Shown here: positions 1 through 7,595 of the stretch, one piece after another
How the letters are laid out: each line of letters opens with the position of its first letter
Position numbering within the stretch: position 1 is the stretch's first letter
From: Bacillus altitudinis 41KF2b
GTDB lineage: Bacteria > Bacillota > Bacilli > Bacillales > Bacillaceae
Assembly (NCBI RefSeq): GCF_000691145.1
Contig: NZ_ASJC01000009.1
Span: 60,448-124,447 of the forward strand
Direction of reading: 5' to 3'
DNA length: 64,000 nucleotides
Made by a program: the position numbers and the translations under genes
The notes under the pieces: generated by a model
Databases searched by the model: none
The model's input: the letters and a program-made list of their open reading frames with translations, nothing else
What the model was told of the DNA's origin: nothing

Positions 1-1
1 T

Positions 2-670
2 GAAGAAAACGACATTTTAATGATCGCAGATGAAGTCATGACGGGCTTTGGACGAACTGGGAAAATGTTTGCGATGGAACACTGGGGCACGGTACCAGAT
101 ATCATGGTTCTCGGAAAGGGCATGAGCGCAGGTTATTCTCCAATCGCAGCAGTTGTCTCAACGGATCGTGTGATGGCACCGATTATCAGCGGCTCCGGCT
201 CTGTCATGGCAGGGCACACATATAGTGCCAATCCGCTTTCAGCAGCCGTTTCATTAGCGGTCATTCGATATATGAAAAAACATCAGCTTCCCGACCGGGC
301 TGACCTTTCTGGGCGATATCTGATGAATGCTTTAAAAGATCTGCAAGTAAATCATTCCATCATAGGAGATGTGAGAGGGAAGGGATTGCTTATTGGCATT
401 GAGTTTGTCGCAGATCGTTTATCCAAAACGCCATTTCCTGCACATGCTCAGATAACCAATCTCGTCGTTGAAACGGCAAAACAAAATGGACTGCTGGTGT
501 ATCCAGCAAGCGCTGGAGAGGATGGGGTTGGAGGCGCAGCGGTTATGATCGCACCGCCGCTTTCCATCACACAGCAGGAAATGGATGAACTCATTGATTT
601 ATTCGGGCAGACCATCACACAAGTCGAACAAGAAGTGATCAATCGAGGGTTTTTCCCATCTGCTATGTAA
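2..670 (+). CDS. yodT: class-III aminotransferase YodT, 5' truncated by window edge
   Basis: C-terminal half of a PLP-dependent class-III (ornithine/GABA type) aminotransferase; the frame is open from base 2, so the start lies upstream of the window. Visible family features are the segment IADEVMTGFGRTGK, with the Asp that binds the PLP ring nitrogen, and LGKGMSAGYSP, with the Lys that forms the Schiff base. The C-terminal small domain follows. It is the first of four tightly spaced genes (yodT-yodS-yodR-yodQ). In B. subtilis the homologous operon is SigE-controlled in the mother cell and also carries the lysine aminomutase genes, so a role in beta-lysine-type amino acid degradation is inferred. 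The substrate cannot be read from sequence. Confidence 0.88.
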   Translation, partial: EENDILMIADEVMTGFGRTGKMFAMEHWGTVPDIMVLGKGMSAGYSPIAAVVSTDRVMAPIISGSGSVMAGHTYSANPLSAAVSLAVIRYMKKHQLPDRADLSGRYLMNALKDLQVNHSIIGDVRGKGLLIGIEFVADRLSKTPFPAHAQITNLVVETAKQNGLLVYPASAGEDGVGGAAVMIAPPLSITQQEMDELIDLFGQTITQVEQEVINRGFFPSAM

Positions 671-682
671 GGAGGAACGAAC

Positions 683-1369
683 ATGAACAAAACTGTGGGT
701 TTGGATGAAGTGATGACGCGATTAAAAGATGGCATGACCATCATGTTTGGCGGATTTGGCGGCGTGGGTTCACCACCATCGTTGATTGATGCCATTTTGG
801 AAGCAAATATTCAAGATCTGACATTGATCGGAAATGATGCAGGTTTCCCGCAAATTGGTGTGGGCCGGCTCATCACAGAAGGAAGAGTGAAAAAAATCAT
901 CGCCTCCCATATCGGCTCAAATCCCATTGCCGGACAGAAAATGCAGGCTGGTACATTAGACGTTCATTTTTATCCGCAGGGCATTCTTGCAGAAAAAATC
1001 AGAGCAGGCGGAATGGGGCTGGCGGGCATTGTGACAGATGTTGGGATGGATAGCCTGAATCTCGATGAGAAACAATTGGTTCAATTGAATGGGAAGAATT
1101 ATATGTTAGAGCCTGCGCTCACAGCGGATATTGCCATCGTCAATGCCTACAAAGCAGATGAAGTGGGAAACCTGATTTTTGATAAAAGCGCACGGAATAC
1201 AAACCCGATTGTGGCGATGGCAGGAGACTGGACCATTGCGGAGGCAGAAGAAATTGTGGGAGCGGGGCAGCTCGATCCAGAAGAAATCGTGACGCCAGGC
1301 GTATTTGTGAATCAAATCGTGCAATCAAAAGGAGTGAACTGGACATGGGCATGGGAGACATCGATTTAA
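683..1369 (+). CDS. yodS: 3-oxoacid CoA-transferase, subunit A (YodS)
   Basis: Alpha subunit (228 aa) of a class-I CoA-transferase of the acetoacetate/butyrate/succinyl-CoA:3-oxoacid type. The N-terminal glycine-rich loop GGFGGVGSP (about residues 23-31) and the GNDAG element are typical of the A subunit. The start has a strong AAGGAGG site 8 nt upstream. The gene begins 12 bp after yodT and its end overlaps yodR by 25 bp, which suggests translational coupling of the two subunits. It moves CoA between acyl-CoA and a 3-oxo acid; the physiological acid is unknown. Confidence 0.9.
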   Translation: MNKTVGLDEVMTRLKDGMTIMFGGFGGVGSPPSLIDAILEANIQDLTLIGNDAGFPQIGVGRLITEGRVKKIIASHIGSNPIAGQKMQAGTLDVHFYPQGILAEKIRAGGMGLAGIVTDVGMDSLNLDEKQLVQLNGKNYMLEPALTADIAIVNAYKADEVGNLIFDKSARNTNPIVAMAGDWTIAEAEEIVGAGQLDPEEIVTPGVFVNQIVQSKGVNWTWAWETSI

Positions 1370-2010
1370 GACACCGCATTGCTAAAAGAGCAGCACAAGA
1401 AATTGAAGATGGCATGATTGTGAATCTTGGGATCGGCATTCCGACCCTAGCAGCAGATTACATTCCATCACATTACGAGGTGTGGCTGCATGCAGAAAAC
1501 GGCATTATGGGGGCAGGAGCCTCGCCTCTGCAAGGGGAAGAAGATCCGAATTTGTGCAATGCCGGTGGTTTTCCCATTACGTTGACAAAGGGCGGCTCGT
1601 ACATGGACAGTACGACTGCTTTTGGCATCATCCGAAAAGGCATGCTGGATATGACGATTTTGGGTGCACTTGAAGTAAGCAGCCAAGGGGATCTTGCCAA
1701 TTGGATTGTACCGGGGAAAAGAGTACCGGGTATGGGCGGAGCGATTGAGCTGGCGCAAAAAGCGAAAAAAGTGGTGGTGGTGATGAGCCATCTTGATAAA
1801 CACGGTCGATCTAAAGTGAAATCGGCTTGTACATTGCCGTTAACCGCTAAAGCGTGTGTCGATTTGATTATTACGGATATGGCGGTCATTGAGGTCAAGT
1901 CTCAGCTGCTCATTTTACGTGAAGTCATGCCGCCATTTCAGCCGGAAGATGTCATCAGGGCGACTGAAGCGCCATTAATTTTAGCGCCTGATGTCAAATC
2001 TGTTGTGTAG
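1345..2010 (+). CDS. yodR: 3-oxoacid CoA-transferase, subunit B (YodR)
   Basis: Beta subunit (221 aa) of the CoA-transferase. The motif HAENGIMGAG places the catalytic glutamate at about residue 51, the residue that forms the glutamyl-CoA thioester in this family. NLGIGIPT upstream is the usual beta-subunit lead-in. The start chosen is ATG 1345, after AAAGGAG near 1328; another in-frame ATG lies two codons later. It overlaps yodS by 25 bp and precedes yodQ by a few bases, so the four genes are surely one transcript. Confidence 0.9.
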   Translation: MGMGDIDLRHRIAKRAAQEIEDGMIVNLGIGIPTLAADYIPSHYEVWLHAENGIMGAGASPLQGEEDPNLCNAGGFPITLTKGGSYMDSTTAFGIIRKGMLDMTILGALEVSSQGDLANWIVPGKRVPGMGGAIELAQKAKKVVVVMSHLDKHGRSKVKSACTLPLTAKACVDLIITDMAVIEVKSQLLILREVMPPFQPEDVIRATEAPLILAPDVKSVV

Positions 2011-2024
2011 AAAGGATGAACGAC

Positions 2025-3290
2025 TTGCAGCCAATGACACGTATTAGAAACTGGATGAAAGAGCATCAGGATGAAGCCATTACGCTTCTTCAGCAAATGG
2101 TGCAATGTGACAGCACCCAAGGAAATGAAGAAGACGTGCAGCAGATCGTGGCCAATAAACTGTCCGCCATTGGCTTTGATGTAGACGTTTGGGAAATTGG
2201 CGGCGATGAATTACTAGAGCATCCTTATTTTTATTCCCCGCGCCGATCTTTTCAAGGGAGTCCCAATGTTGCTGGGCGATTGAAAGGAAAAGGTGGCGGC
2301 AAATCAATTTTATTAAACGGGCACGTAGATGTGGTTCCGGCAGGAGATAAGAATCAATGGACATATCCGCCTTACAGCGGGCATATCATAAACGGGAGAC
2401 TTTATGGACGCGGGGCAACAGATATGAAAGGTGGAAACGTTTCTTTACTCTTTGCGCTTGAGGCACTGCATGCGCTTCAGATTCCCCTGAAAGGAGATGT
2501 GGTGTTTCATAGTGTCGTCGAAGAGGAAAGCGGCGGAGCAGGCACACTTGCAGCAATAATGAAAGGGTACACAGCGGATGCTGCCATCATTCCAGAGCCA
2601 AGTCATATGAACATTTTTCCGATTCAGCAAGGATCAAAGTGGTTCAGGCTGCATATTAAAGGAAGGGCAGCTCATGGCGGAACAAGGTATCACGGTGTTT
2701 CTGCTATTGAAAAGAGCACGGTGGTCCTTTCTCATTTAGCGGCACTAGAAAAAGAAAGAAATCAGCGAGTGACGGAGCCTCTGTTTCAGCATATCCCGAT
2801 TCCAATTCCAATCAACATTGGGAAAATTCAAGGCGGTGATTGGCCGTCCTCTGTCGCAGATCTTGTCACAATGGAAGGTAGGCTTGGTGTGATGCCAGGT
2901 GAGACAGTTGAGCAGGCAGAGAAGGAATTAGAAAATTGGATGAATGGACTCGCTGAAAAGGATGATTGGTTTCAAGAACATCCTGTGGAAGTGGAGTGGT
3001 TTGGTGCTAGATGGCTTCCGGGGTCAATCGACTCTGATCACCCGCTTTTAGGTCTATTGAAGGAACAATATGAAGAGGTCATGCAGCACCCGCCAAAGGT
3101 AGAAGCCGCCCCTTGGGGGACAGACGGCGGATTACTGTCACAAGCAGCGGATATCCCAATCATTGTGTTTGGACCTGGAACGACAGAGCTTGCCCATTTC
3201 CCGAATGAATCCATTGAGATCAAACATGTGATTGAAGCAGCAGAAATCATTGCTGGTACGTTGGTCAAATGGTGCGAAGCAGAGGAATGA
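2025..3290 (+). CDS. yodQ: M20-family deacylase YodQ
   Basis: M20/ArgE/DapE-family metallohydrolase (about 421 aa). Metal and catalytic elements are visible: NGHVDVVPAGD (His near residue 100), GRGATDMKGG (bridging Asp near 134) and VEEESGG (catalytic Glu pair near 166). The family removes acyl groups from amino acids, so it may deacylate an acetylated amino acid made by this pathway (inference). The start is uncertain. ATG 2016 directly abuts the AAAGG Shine-Dalgarno sequence, which is too close, while TTG 2025 has correct spacing and is preferred. It is the last gene of the operon: a terminator follows and no yodP or kamA is present. Confidence 0.85.
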   Translation: MQPMTRIRNWMKEHQDEAITLLQQMVQCDSTQGNEEDVQQIVANKLSAIGFDVDVWEIGGDELLEHPYFYSPRRSFQGSPNVAGRLKGKGGGKSILLNGHVDVVPAGDKNQWTYPPYSGHIINGRLYGRGATDMKGGNVSLLFALEALHALQIPLKGDVVFHSVVEEESGGAGTLAAIMKGYTADAAIIPEPSHMNIFPIQQGSKWFRLHIKGRAAHGGTRYHGVSAIEKSTVVLSHLAALEKERNQRVTEPLFQHIPIPIPINIGKIQGGDWPSSVADLVTMEGRLGVMPGETVEQAEKELENWMNGLAEKDDWFQEHPVEVEWFGARWLPGSIDSDHPLLGLLKEQYEEVMQHPPKVEAAPWGTDGGLLSQAADIPIIVFGPGTTELAHFPNESIEIKHVIEAAEIIAGTLVKWCEAEE

Positions 3291-3299
3291 TTCACACAC

Positions 3300-3333
3300 A
3301 AAAAAAGAAGGCTGTCTACTCAGCCTTCTCTTT
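3300..3333. terminator. bidirectional terminator after yodQ and the DUF2892 gene
   Basis: 8-bp stem GAAGGCTG/CAGCCTTC with a 6-nt loop. A run of T follows on the minus strand and a T-rich tail on the plus strand. It sits between convergent genes; the last codons of the minus-strand gene lie inside the hairpin. Confidence 0.85.
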
Positions 3334-3537
3334 ATGTGTATTCTGCTGCTCACACATATAGGTCACTGGACAAAAACGAAGAATACCAGATCCCAATTTT
3401 AATCCGCCGAGCATGATGCCAAAAAGCAGCATTTTACTCCATGGTTTTCGAGCATATAAGGAACCAGCTACAGTACAAATCGTCATTCCGCAGGCAATTC
3501 TCATGAGCGCTTCCATTAAGCCAAGATTAGGTTTCAT
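3316..3537 (-). CDS. small membrane protein, DUF2892 (YgaP-type transmembrane) family
   Basis: 73-residue protein with two predicted hydrophobic segments (about residues 10-26 and 34-50). The pattern is that of DUF2892 proteins: N-terminal K-P-N-x-G-x-x-x-A-x-x-R, then R-K-P-W, then RFCP near the C-terminus. The family's membrane domain is found alone or fused to rhodanese domains; its function is not established. Start ATG 3537 follows GGAG at a rather long distance. A good SigA-type promoter lies just upstream. It converges on yodQ and is transcribed singly. Confidence 0.75.
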   Translation of the reverse strand: MKPNLGLMEALMRIACGMTICTVAGSLYARKPWSKMLLFGIMLGGLKLGSGILRFCPVTYMCEQQNTHKEKAE

Positions 3538-3563
3538 TGCAAGTGATTCTCCTTTTTTAAATT

Positions 3564-3592
3564 ATTTTAAGTGTGATTTCAAGAAATTGTAA
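3564..3592 (-). promoter_or_regulatory. SigA-type promoter of the DUF2892 gene
   Basis: On the minus strand TTACAA (3592-3587) and TAAAAT (3569-3564) are separated by 17 bp, about 30 bp upstream of the start codon. Confidence 0.55.
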
Positions 3593-3662
3593 CGTTTCAT
3601 TAATGCGTAACGTGGTTCGTTATGTTACGATAGGGCTAATACAAATGAAGGAGAGTATGTGA

Positions 3663-5405
3663 ATGTCCGAACGTACTTTTAATTGGAGAAACAATGACAT
3701 CCGCACACAAATCGATGTAGTCGACTCAAAAATAGTTCCAACACTCCTTTTAACGAATGGACTCGTGCTAAACCCGTTTTTGAAGCAATGGGTGAAGGCA
3801 AATATTTGGATACATGATGATCGAATTGTTTATGTCGGAGCAGAGCTTCCTCAAAATAAATCAGCTAAACGTGTGATTGATTGTGAAGGTAAATACATTG
3901 TGCCGGGGTATATTGAACCTCACGCGCATCCGTTCCATATTTATAATCCCCAATCACTTGCAGAATATGTGTCTCAATTTGGCACAACAACAATGGTCAG
4001 CGATAACTTATTTCTTCTTTTGCAAAGCAACGAAAAGAAAGCGCTTTCCACTCTATGCGAATTAAAAAAGCAGCCATTTCAGTACTTCTGGTGGTCTAGA
4101 TACGATCTTCAAACCGAGGTCAGGTATGAAGATGAGATGCTTCCTATTAACTATCGGAAAGAATGGATTGATCATCCCGACGTCCTTCAAGGCGGCGAAT
4201 TAACGAGCTGGCCAAGATTAATGGACGGTGATGATCTCATTTTATATTGCATGCAAGAAACGAAGAAGCAGAGAAAACGAATTGAAGGGCATTTCCCTGG
4301 GGCTTCTGAGAAAACGCTAACAAAAATGAAGCTGTTTGGAGCGGACAGTGATCATGAAGCAATGAATGCAGACGATGTGCTCAAACGCTTGTCTCTTGGC
4401 TATCATGTGTCCTTGCGTCATTCTTCCATCCGCCCAGATTTAGTGAACATTTTAAGAGAGTTGCATGAGCGTGACTTTAGGCACTACGATCACTTTTTCT
4501 ATACAACAGATGGATCAGCACCTCATTTTTATGAAGAAGGCATGATCAATCGTCTCATTTCCATTGCCCTTGAAGAAGGCGTGCCTACTATTGATGCGTA
4601 CAATATGGCGACCTTTAACATTGCGAAATACTATCAAATTGATGACTTATTAGGCGTGGTCGGTCCTGGTCGATTGGCTTCTTTGAATATTTTAGATGAT
4701 CGGATGAATCCAAATCCAGAAACGGTTATTTCGAAAGGGGTGATCCTTAAATTAGAGGGGGAGAACCAGCATCAATTCCAAGAGACAAAATGGGAAAATG
4801 GTGGGCTTGAACCATTAGATTTAAGCTATGACCTGACAATGAGTGACTTGCAATTCTCAATGCCTCTTGGTGTCAAAATGCGAAATTCTGTCATCATGGA
4901 GCCCTATACAGTGGAGATTGATAACTCTGTCAATCAGCTGTCCTGTGACCATGATCAAAGCTTCTTCAGCCTGATTGATCGAAAAGGCGAGTGGCGCGTG
5001 AACACAATGTTAAAAGGATTTGCAAACAAGGTGCAAGGATTTGTCAGCTCATTTTCAACCACTGGTGACATTTTAGTGATTGGGAAAAATAAAGATGATA
5101 TGATGCTTGCTCATAAGCGAATGAAAGAAATTGGCGGGGGAATTGTGCTCGCAGAAAACGGAAAGATTTTGCATGAAATCCCGTTGCAATTATCAGGCTG
5201 TGCATCAGCTGAATCGTTTGAAACGGTTCTTCAGCAGGAGCAAACGTTACGCGAGTTACTCATTGAGCGCGGGTATCCATTTGACTGCCCAATTGATACA
5301 CTTGTCTTTTTCCAAAGCACACACTTGCCGTATATTCGAGTGACACCAAGAGGAATATTTGATGTCATGAAAAAAACTGTACTCTTTCCGTCTATAATGC
5401 GTTAA
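3663..5405 (+). CDS. yerA: adenine deaminase-like amidohydrolase YerA
   Basis: 580-residue member of the adenine deaminase branch of the amidohydrolase superfamily. The metal-binding HxH is visible in GYIEPHAHPF (about residues 84-93), and the C-terminal AdeC-type domain is present (GGGIVLAENGKI region). Length equals B. subtilis YerA as I remember it. The true adenine deaminases carry a slightly different metal motif, so deamination of adenine is only likely. The start has AAGGAGAG at good spacing. The upstream 100 bp contains repeated GTAACG/CGTTAC elements of unknown meaning. Downstream lies the yerB remnant rather than an intact yerB. Confidence 0.85.
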   Translation: MSERTFNWRNNDIRTQIDVVDSKIVPTLLLTNGLVLNPFLKQWVKANIWIHDDRIVYVGAELPQNKSAKRVIDCEGKYIVPGYIEPHAHPFHIYNPQSLAEYVSQFGTTTMVSDNLFLLLQSNEKKALSTLCELKKQPFQYFWWSRYDLQTEVRYEDEMLPINYRKEWIDHPDVLQGGELTSWPRLMDGDDLILYCMQETKKQRKRIEGHFPGASEKTLTKMKLFGADSDHEAMNADDVLKRLSLGYHVSLRHSSIRPDLVNILRELHERDFRHYDHFFYTTDGSAPHFYEEGMINRLISIALEEGVPTIDAYNMATFNIAKYYQIDDLLGVVGPGRLASLNILDDRMNPNPETVISKGVILKLEGENQHQFQETKWENGGLEPLDLSYDLTMSDLQFSMPLGVKMRNSVIMEPYTVEIDNSVNQLSCDHDQSFFSLIDRKGEWRVNTMLKGFANKVQGFVSSFSTTGDILVIGKNKDDMMLAHKRMKEIGGGIVLAENGKILHEIPLQLSGCASAESFETVLQQEQTLRELLIERGYPFDCPIDTLVFFQSTHLPYIRVTPRGIFDVMKKTVLFPSIMR

Positions 5406-5589
5406 AATATAACAGAGTGGAGCTGTATCATATTTGCTAGATTTCTGACCGCTGTTATAGGGCAGGAGTGAGCAATGGATCTCTTCACTGCTAGATATGG
5501 TGACAAAGCATAGGGCTTTGACATGACGAATGAAGTGCCCAATTGTAAAATGAATCTGTCGGTTACGCTGGCCGACCAACATATTTTGA

Positions 5590-5824
5590 ATAATTAAGCA
5601 AGGCGGGGCGCAGGTTTGTCGTCTCGCCAAGCTTTCTACACATACTGTTTTTTTAGGGAAAGACTTAACAGAGCAGAAGTGTTCTAGATATCGGAGGCAA
5701 ACAAGTTTGTCAGATTGTCGCACAAGGAATATGACAAAACTTGTCGAATTTGTTTACGATAAAGAAGCTTCGGCTTACGAAAGAACCTGATGGCATTTTC
5801 AGCGTAGAACCAAACCTGTCATGA
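5590..5824 (+). pseudogene. yerB: decayed remnant of yerB (DUF3048 lipoprotein)
   Basis: The 530 bp between yerA and yerC, where B. subtilis has yerB, has no intact gene. A frame open from about 5590 to 5790 encodes LVEFVYDKEASAYERT, which fits the DUF3048 pattern ending Y-D-K-x-x-x-x-Y-x-R. Upstream in the same frame, STHTVFLGKDL resembles the family's PHNxYxS element. The frame stops at 5788; the expected next residues (PDGIF) continue in another frame from 5786 to a stop at 5822. The N-terminal half, with the lipobox, is missing or unrecognisable. I judge this a frameshifted, internally deleted relic. The assignment rests on short remembered motifs. Confidence 0.5.
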
Positions 5825-5935
5825 TTCGTTCAAAGCTCATTGCTGAGGTTGAAAAAAATGAGTCAGGAAAGATACCGCTTTCTCGGAAAAGTCAGTGCGA
5901 AGCGGTGCCAATAGTAAAGGAGAAGATGTATAAAG

Positions 5936-6250
5936 ATGCAAATTGATAAATTAAGGGGCAAAAGCTTAGATCAGTTATTCAACTCCATCTTATCCCTTAA
6001 AGACCTGGAAGAATGTTATCGATTTTTTGATGATTTGTGCACCATCAATGAAATTCAATCTTTATCACAGCGTCTTGAAGTAGCACGTATGCTTCGCGAG
6101 GGAAACACGTATCATAAAATTGAGACGGAGACAGGTGCAAGCACTGCAACCATCTCACGAGTCAAACGCTGCTTGAACTACGGAAACGATGCCTATACAA
6201 TGGCACTTGACCGCGTAGCAGAACAGCAGGCAAATGACGAAACAAAATAA
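5936..6250 (+). CDS. yerC: TrpR-family DNA-binding protein YerC
   Basis: 104-residue all-helical protein of the TrpR/YerC/YecD family. The N-terminal core ends in a helix-turn-helix (residues about 57-85) with the signature TYHKIETETGASTATISRVKR. The start follows AAAGGAG at good spacing. Family members bind DNA as dimers; the regulon and any ligand are not evident here. It is transcribed alone and followed by two hairpin terminators. In related bacilli it lies downstream of yerB, whose remnant is immediately upstream, so the 5' leader of yerC is now made of yerB debris. Confidence 0.9.
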   Translation: MQIDKLRGKSLDQLFNSILSLKDLEECYRFFDDLCTINEIQSLSQRLEVARMLREGNTYHKIETETGASTATISRVKRCLNYGNDAYTMALDRVAEQQANDETK

Positions 6251-6260
6251 AACAGCTTTC

Positions 6261-6308
6261 ACTGTAAACAATCCTTTTCAACAAGAATGGCGTTGTTTAC
6301 AGTTTTTT
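6261..6308 (+). terminator. terminator of yerC
   Basis: Stem ACTGTAAACAA/TTGTTTACAGT with an interrupted loop, followed by a run of T. Confidence 0.85.
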
Positions 6309-6330
6309 TATGAAGAGCGCTGAAAAAACA

Positions 6331-6367
6331 AACAAGGACTGGCTAAATGAAGCGGTCCTGTTTTTTA
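6331..6367 (+). terminator. second terminator-like hairpin after yerC
   Basis: Stem AGGAC...GTCCT with an inner GCT/AGC pair, followed by T6. It may be a back-up for yerC or the terminator of a lost gene. Confidence 0.6.
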
Positions 6368-6500
6368 TTTTCTTTCTCTTTCGTATTTCTTGACTATTTT
6401 GTGCAATAGATTTGTCTTATTCCCTATTAGGAACCCAAAAAATCAGTACATTAACTGCTTCTAATAGACTGTGTTGTGGAACTCTATTCTAAAATTTTGT

Positions 6501-7121
6501 TTAATGATTTGATTTCCTCCATGTAGGGATGAAAAAGTAAATGTTTATTATAATCAGAATGGAAATACCAAAAAGTAATGAAACCAATGTATTTATATTT
6601 CTTTCAAAAGGCAATATTTCATATAGAAAATAGGATGTCACTAATAAACAATCAAGCCCTATTATTTTTTTTGAACCAGATTTTCTATTAAAGTAATCAC
6701 TGGCCCCAATAAATGTTAAAATAAATCCAGTCAAAAACAGAACTCCCCACCAAATGTGTAAATACCAAATAGGTAGTTGATATGCAGCTGGGTCAAAATA
6801 GGCGCCTGTGTAACCTAAAAAACTGATCAACATTAGAATTCGACCAAATACTGCTGAGAGTTGCATCCTTATATCTTTTTGATTTGGTTTAATGCGATTT
6901 TCTTGGTCTTTTTTCCAAGAAGGTTGTTCTGGAGATACTAATTCTTTTATGTCGCTATCAAATAATTCAGCTAATTTTATTAAATGTTTCATCGATGGTT
7001 CTGATTGATATGTTTCCCATTTTGATACTGCTTGCCGACTCACTCCTAACTGCTCAGCTACATATTCTTGCGATAACTTTAAAGCTCTTCTTTTATCAGC
7101 AATATTGGAACCTAATGACAT
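6501..7121 (-). CDS. XRE-family regulator fused to a membrane domain
   Basis: 206 residues. The N-terminal 60 or so form an XRE/Cro helix-turn-helix (LSQEYVAEQLGVSRQAVSKWE). A charged linker (about 70-85) leads to a hydrophobic C-terminal half with four predicted membrane segments. Similar HTH-membrane proteins act as membrane-tethered repressors, but the signal is unknown. The start ATG 7121 follows GGGGAG. The gene is A+T rich compared with its neighbours and sits between yerC and yerD, where B. subtilis has none, so it is probably an acquired gene. AGTTGCA/TGCAACT repeats in its promoter region suggest autoregulation (inference). Confidence 0.8.
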   Translation of the reverse strand: MSLGSNIADKRRALKLSQEYVAEQLGVSRQAVSKWETYQSEPSMKHLIKLAELFDSDIKELVSPEQPSWKKDQENRIKPNQKDIRMQLSAVFGRILMLISFLGYTGAYFDPAAYQLPIWYLHIWWGVLFLTGFILTFIGASDYFNRKSGSKKIIGLDCLLVTSYFLYEILPFERNINTLVSLLFGISILIIINIYFFIPTWRKSNH

Positions 7122-7123
7122 CT

Positions 7124-7210
7124 TGCAACTCCCCTTTATATTATGTTGATTGTCATTGTAATGGTTTTATAAGTTGCACACTACCAACCACTATGCAACT
7201 ATTGGTTGCA
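7124..7210 (-). promoter_or_regulatory. repeated TGCAACT/AGTTGCA elements upstream of the XRE gene
   Basis: TGCAACT occurs at 7125-7131 and 7194-7200, and its inverse core at 7172-7178 and 7205-7210. Several copies in both orientations just upstream of a DNA-binding protein gene look like an operator cluster. No binding data are available. Confidence 0.4.
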
Positions 7211-7481
7211 AAAGCTTAATTTAACTAGATACTTTAGCTATGGGTTTTGATAGTACGGTTAATATGATGGATATCTAACAAGAATGGTACAATATCCAGT
7301 CAACATTGAGAAGGTTCGTTTGCACCATGTATTTGATTTCAACTTAATGAAAGTTTTTTAATAACATCCAAGCAGAATGCATGCAATTGAATGCTCTAGG
7401 TTGTAGAGCAAATTGGCAGTTAAGAAATTAGAAGAGAGTTTTTTTAAAAATGGTGATGTACCAATGTTAATAAAGTCCAAT
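7211..7481. other. gene-free stretch between the XRE gene and yerD
   Basis: No supportable gene. Short open pieces occur on the plus strand (about 7285-7362 and 7420-7490), but they lack ribosome sites and I do not recognise them. They could be debris from the event that brought in the XRE gene. Confidence 0.3.
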
Positions 7482-7511
7482 AAAAAAGCAGGGAGCCTCC
7501 CTGCTTTTTTA
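7482..7511. terminator. terminator downstream of yerD
   Basis: Perfect stem GCAGGGA/TCCCTGC with a 3-nt loop, flanked by A6 and T6, so it can work in both directions. yerD reads into it on the minus strand. Confidence 0.85.
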
Positions 7512-7595
7512 TTCTGTGTATATTCAATTTTTCATTTATTTGTTAATGTACTGTGTTGGTGTCATTCTGTTTCTCTAAGACTCTAAAATTTTACA

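Noticed and set aside
5256..5723. 155-codon open frame on the minus strand
   Set aside because: It overlaps the 3' end of yerA and the yerB remnant, has no ribosome site and shows no protein-like pattern.
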